Positions 63,675 to 64,000 of a DNA stretch of 64,000 nt are shown here, in pieces. Source of the stretch: Chrysogorgia sp. JL179-B06 (lineage: Eukaryota; Cnidaria; Anthozoa; Scleralcyonacea; Chrysogorgiidae); NCBI GenBank assembly GCA_035772405.1, contig JAYKKM010000051.1:128501-192500 (forward strand). Reading direction: 5' to 3'. The translations under genes and the position numbers were made by a program. Below the pieces are notes generated by a model. The model searched no databases, was not told the origin of the DNA, and worked only from the letters and a program-made list of their open reading frames with translations. How positions within the stretch are numbered: position 1 is the stretch's first letter; every line of letters begins with the position of its first letter.

Positions 63675-63787
63675 GTAAGTTATGTAGTGCGTACTTTATC
63701 TAAGTTCTATGTAGTAATAGTTTACATGCACATGCACCAGTCATCATCGGCAATCACTCACTTACGAGTATGATCATCTACATATGC

Positions 63788-63788
63788 G

Positions 63789-63823
<35 letters not shown>
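63788..63823 (+). repeat. (TA)n microsatellite
   Basis: About 16 TA dinucleotides, at the tail end of the adjacent minus-strand SINE, as is common for SINE tails. Confidence 0.95.
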
Positions 63824-64000
63824 GGTAATATTTGGCATTTCACTCGATGAAGCTACATGTTGAAAGGATTTATGGTGAAGGAAAATTTCGAGTGTTGGAA
63901 TACATACATTTTAAGACCAAACCGGGACCAGTTGCGAAAAATGCAACTTAGCGGCCTTCCGGTAGGAATTGAACCCGCGACCCTGCGATTGCTAGTGCAG
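63824..64000 (-). mobile_element. tRNA-derived SINE, second copy, cut by window end
   Basis: The complement of this segment matches 39214-39427: the ctgcactagca.atcgcaggg anticodon arm, cgcgggttcaattcc T arm, gttgcatttttcgcaactgg, ggtttggtcttaaaatgta, and the tail caccataaatcc .. cgagtgaaatgccaaatatt. It also contains the gaaaatttcgagtgttggaa piece that forms the hairpin at 39024-39080. The tRNA head continues past 64000. Confidence 0.88.

Overview
The window is eukaryotic, metazoan genomic DNA: AT-rich and repeat-laden, with GT-AG introns. Its one recognisable host gene is a partial insulin receptor / IGF1 receptor-type receptor tyrosine kinase on the + strand. I place 26 internal coding exons between 9018 and 63674. 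Their reading phases agree at every junction and give about 3,160 coding nt (about 1,053 codons). The signal peptide and first L domain are not seen, so they lie upstream or went unrecognised. The end of the kinase C-lobe and the tail lie beyond the right edge. The organism is probably a marine invertebrate, perhaps a cnidarian. That is inferred from large repeat-filled introns, a metazoan copia-type retroelement fragment, THAP remnants and divergent insulin-receptor sequence. It is a guess.

Layout. 1-2450: decayed Ty1/copia-type retrotransposon. 2450-9017: noncoding, with foldback elements, a tRNA-like sequence and a TIR element. 9018-16355: furin-like cysteine-rich region and first part of L2 (exons 1-4). 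16356-23591: intron dominated by about 6.2 kb of 45-bp minisatellite. 23592-30656: rest of L2 and the FnIII-1/FnIII-2 region (exons 5-10), including exons of 57 and 39 nt. One intron holds a 1.2-kb G-poor CT/CA-rich array. 31357-31622: insert domain with the alpha-CT-like segment. 31623-39771: 8.1-kb intron with 4.3 kb of a 60-70-bp repeat, in which a 2,007-bp block is present twice. 39772-46666: end of FnIII-2, FnIII-3 and the transmembrane helix (exons 12-17). 49085-63674: NPEY juxtamembrane exon and tyrosine kinase domain (exons 18-26).

As one protein, the exons read in the canonical order: furin-like, L2, three FnIII domains with an insert domain, transmembrane helix, NPEY motif, kinase. 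Cysteines equivalent to those making the interchain disulfides of the vertebrate receptor are present. No RxxR/RKRR processing site is visible between the alpha and beta portions.

The rest is repeats: several families of short inverted-repeat (MITE-like) elements, many ending in TTAAAGTG, a tRNA-derived SINE family, foldback palindromes, seven or more tandem arrays, interstitial TTAGGG-like tracts, and remnants of THAP and helix-turn-helix coding sequence. I found no convincing second gene and no clearly new molecular system. The most notable points are the missing cleavage site, the higher-order structure of the intronic satellites, a tandem array grown inside a MITE, and a tRNA-like sequence inside an extended hairpin.
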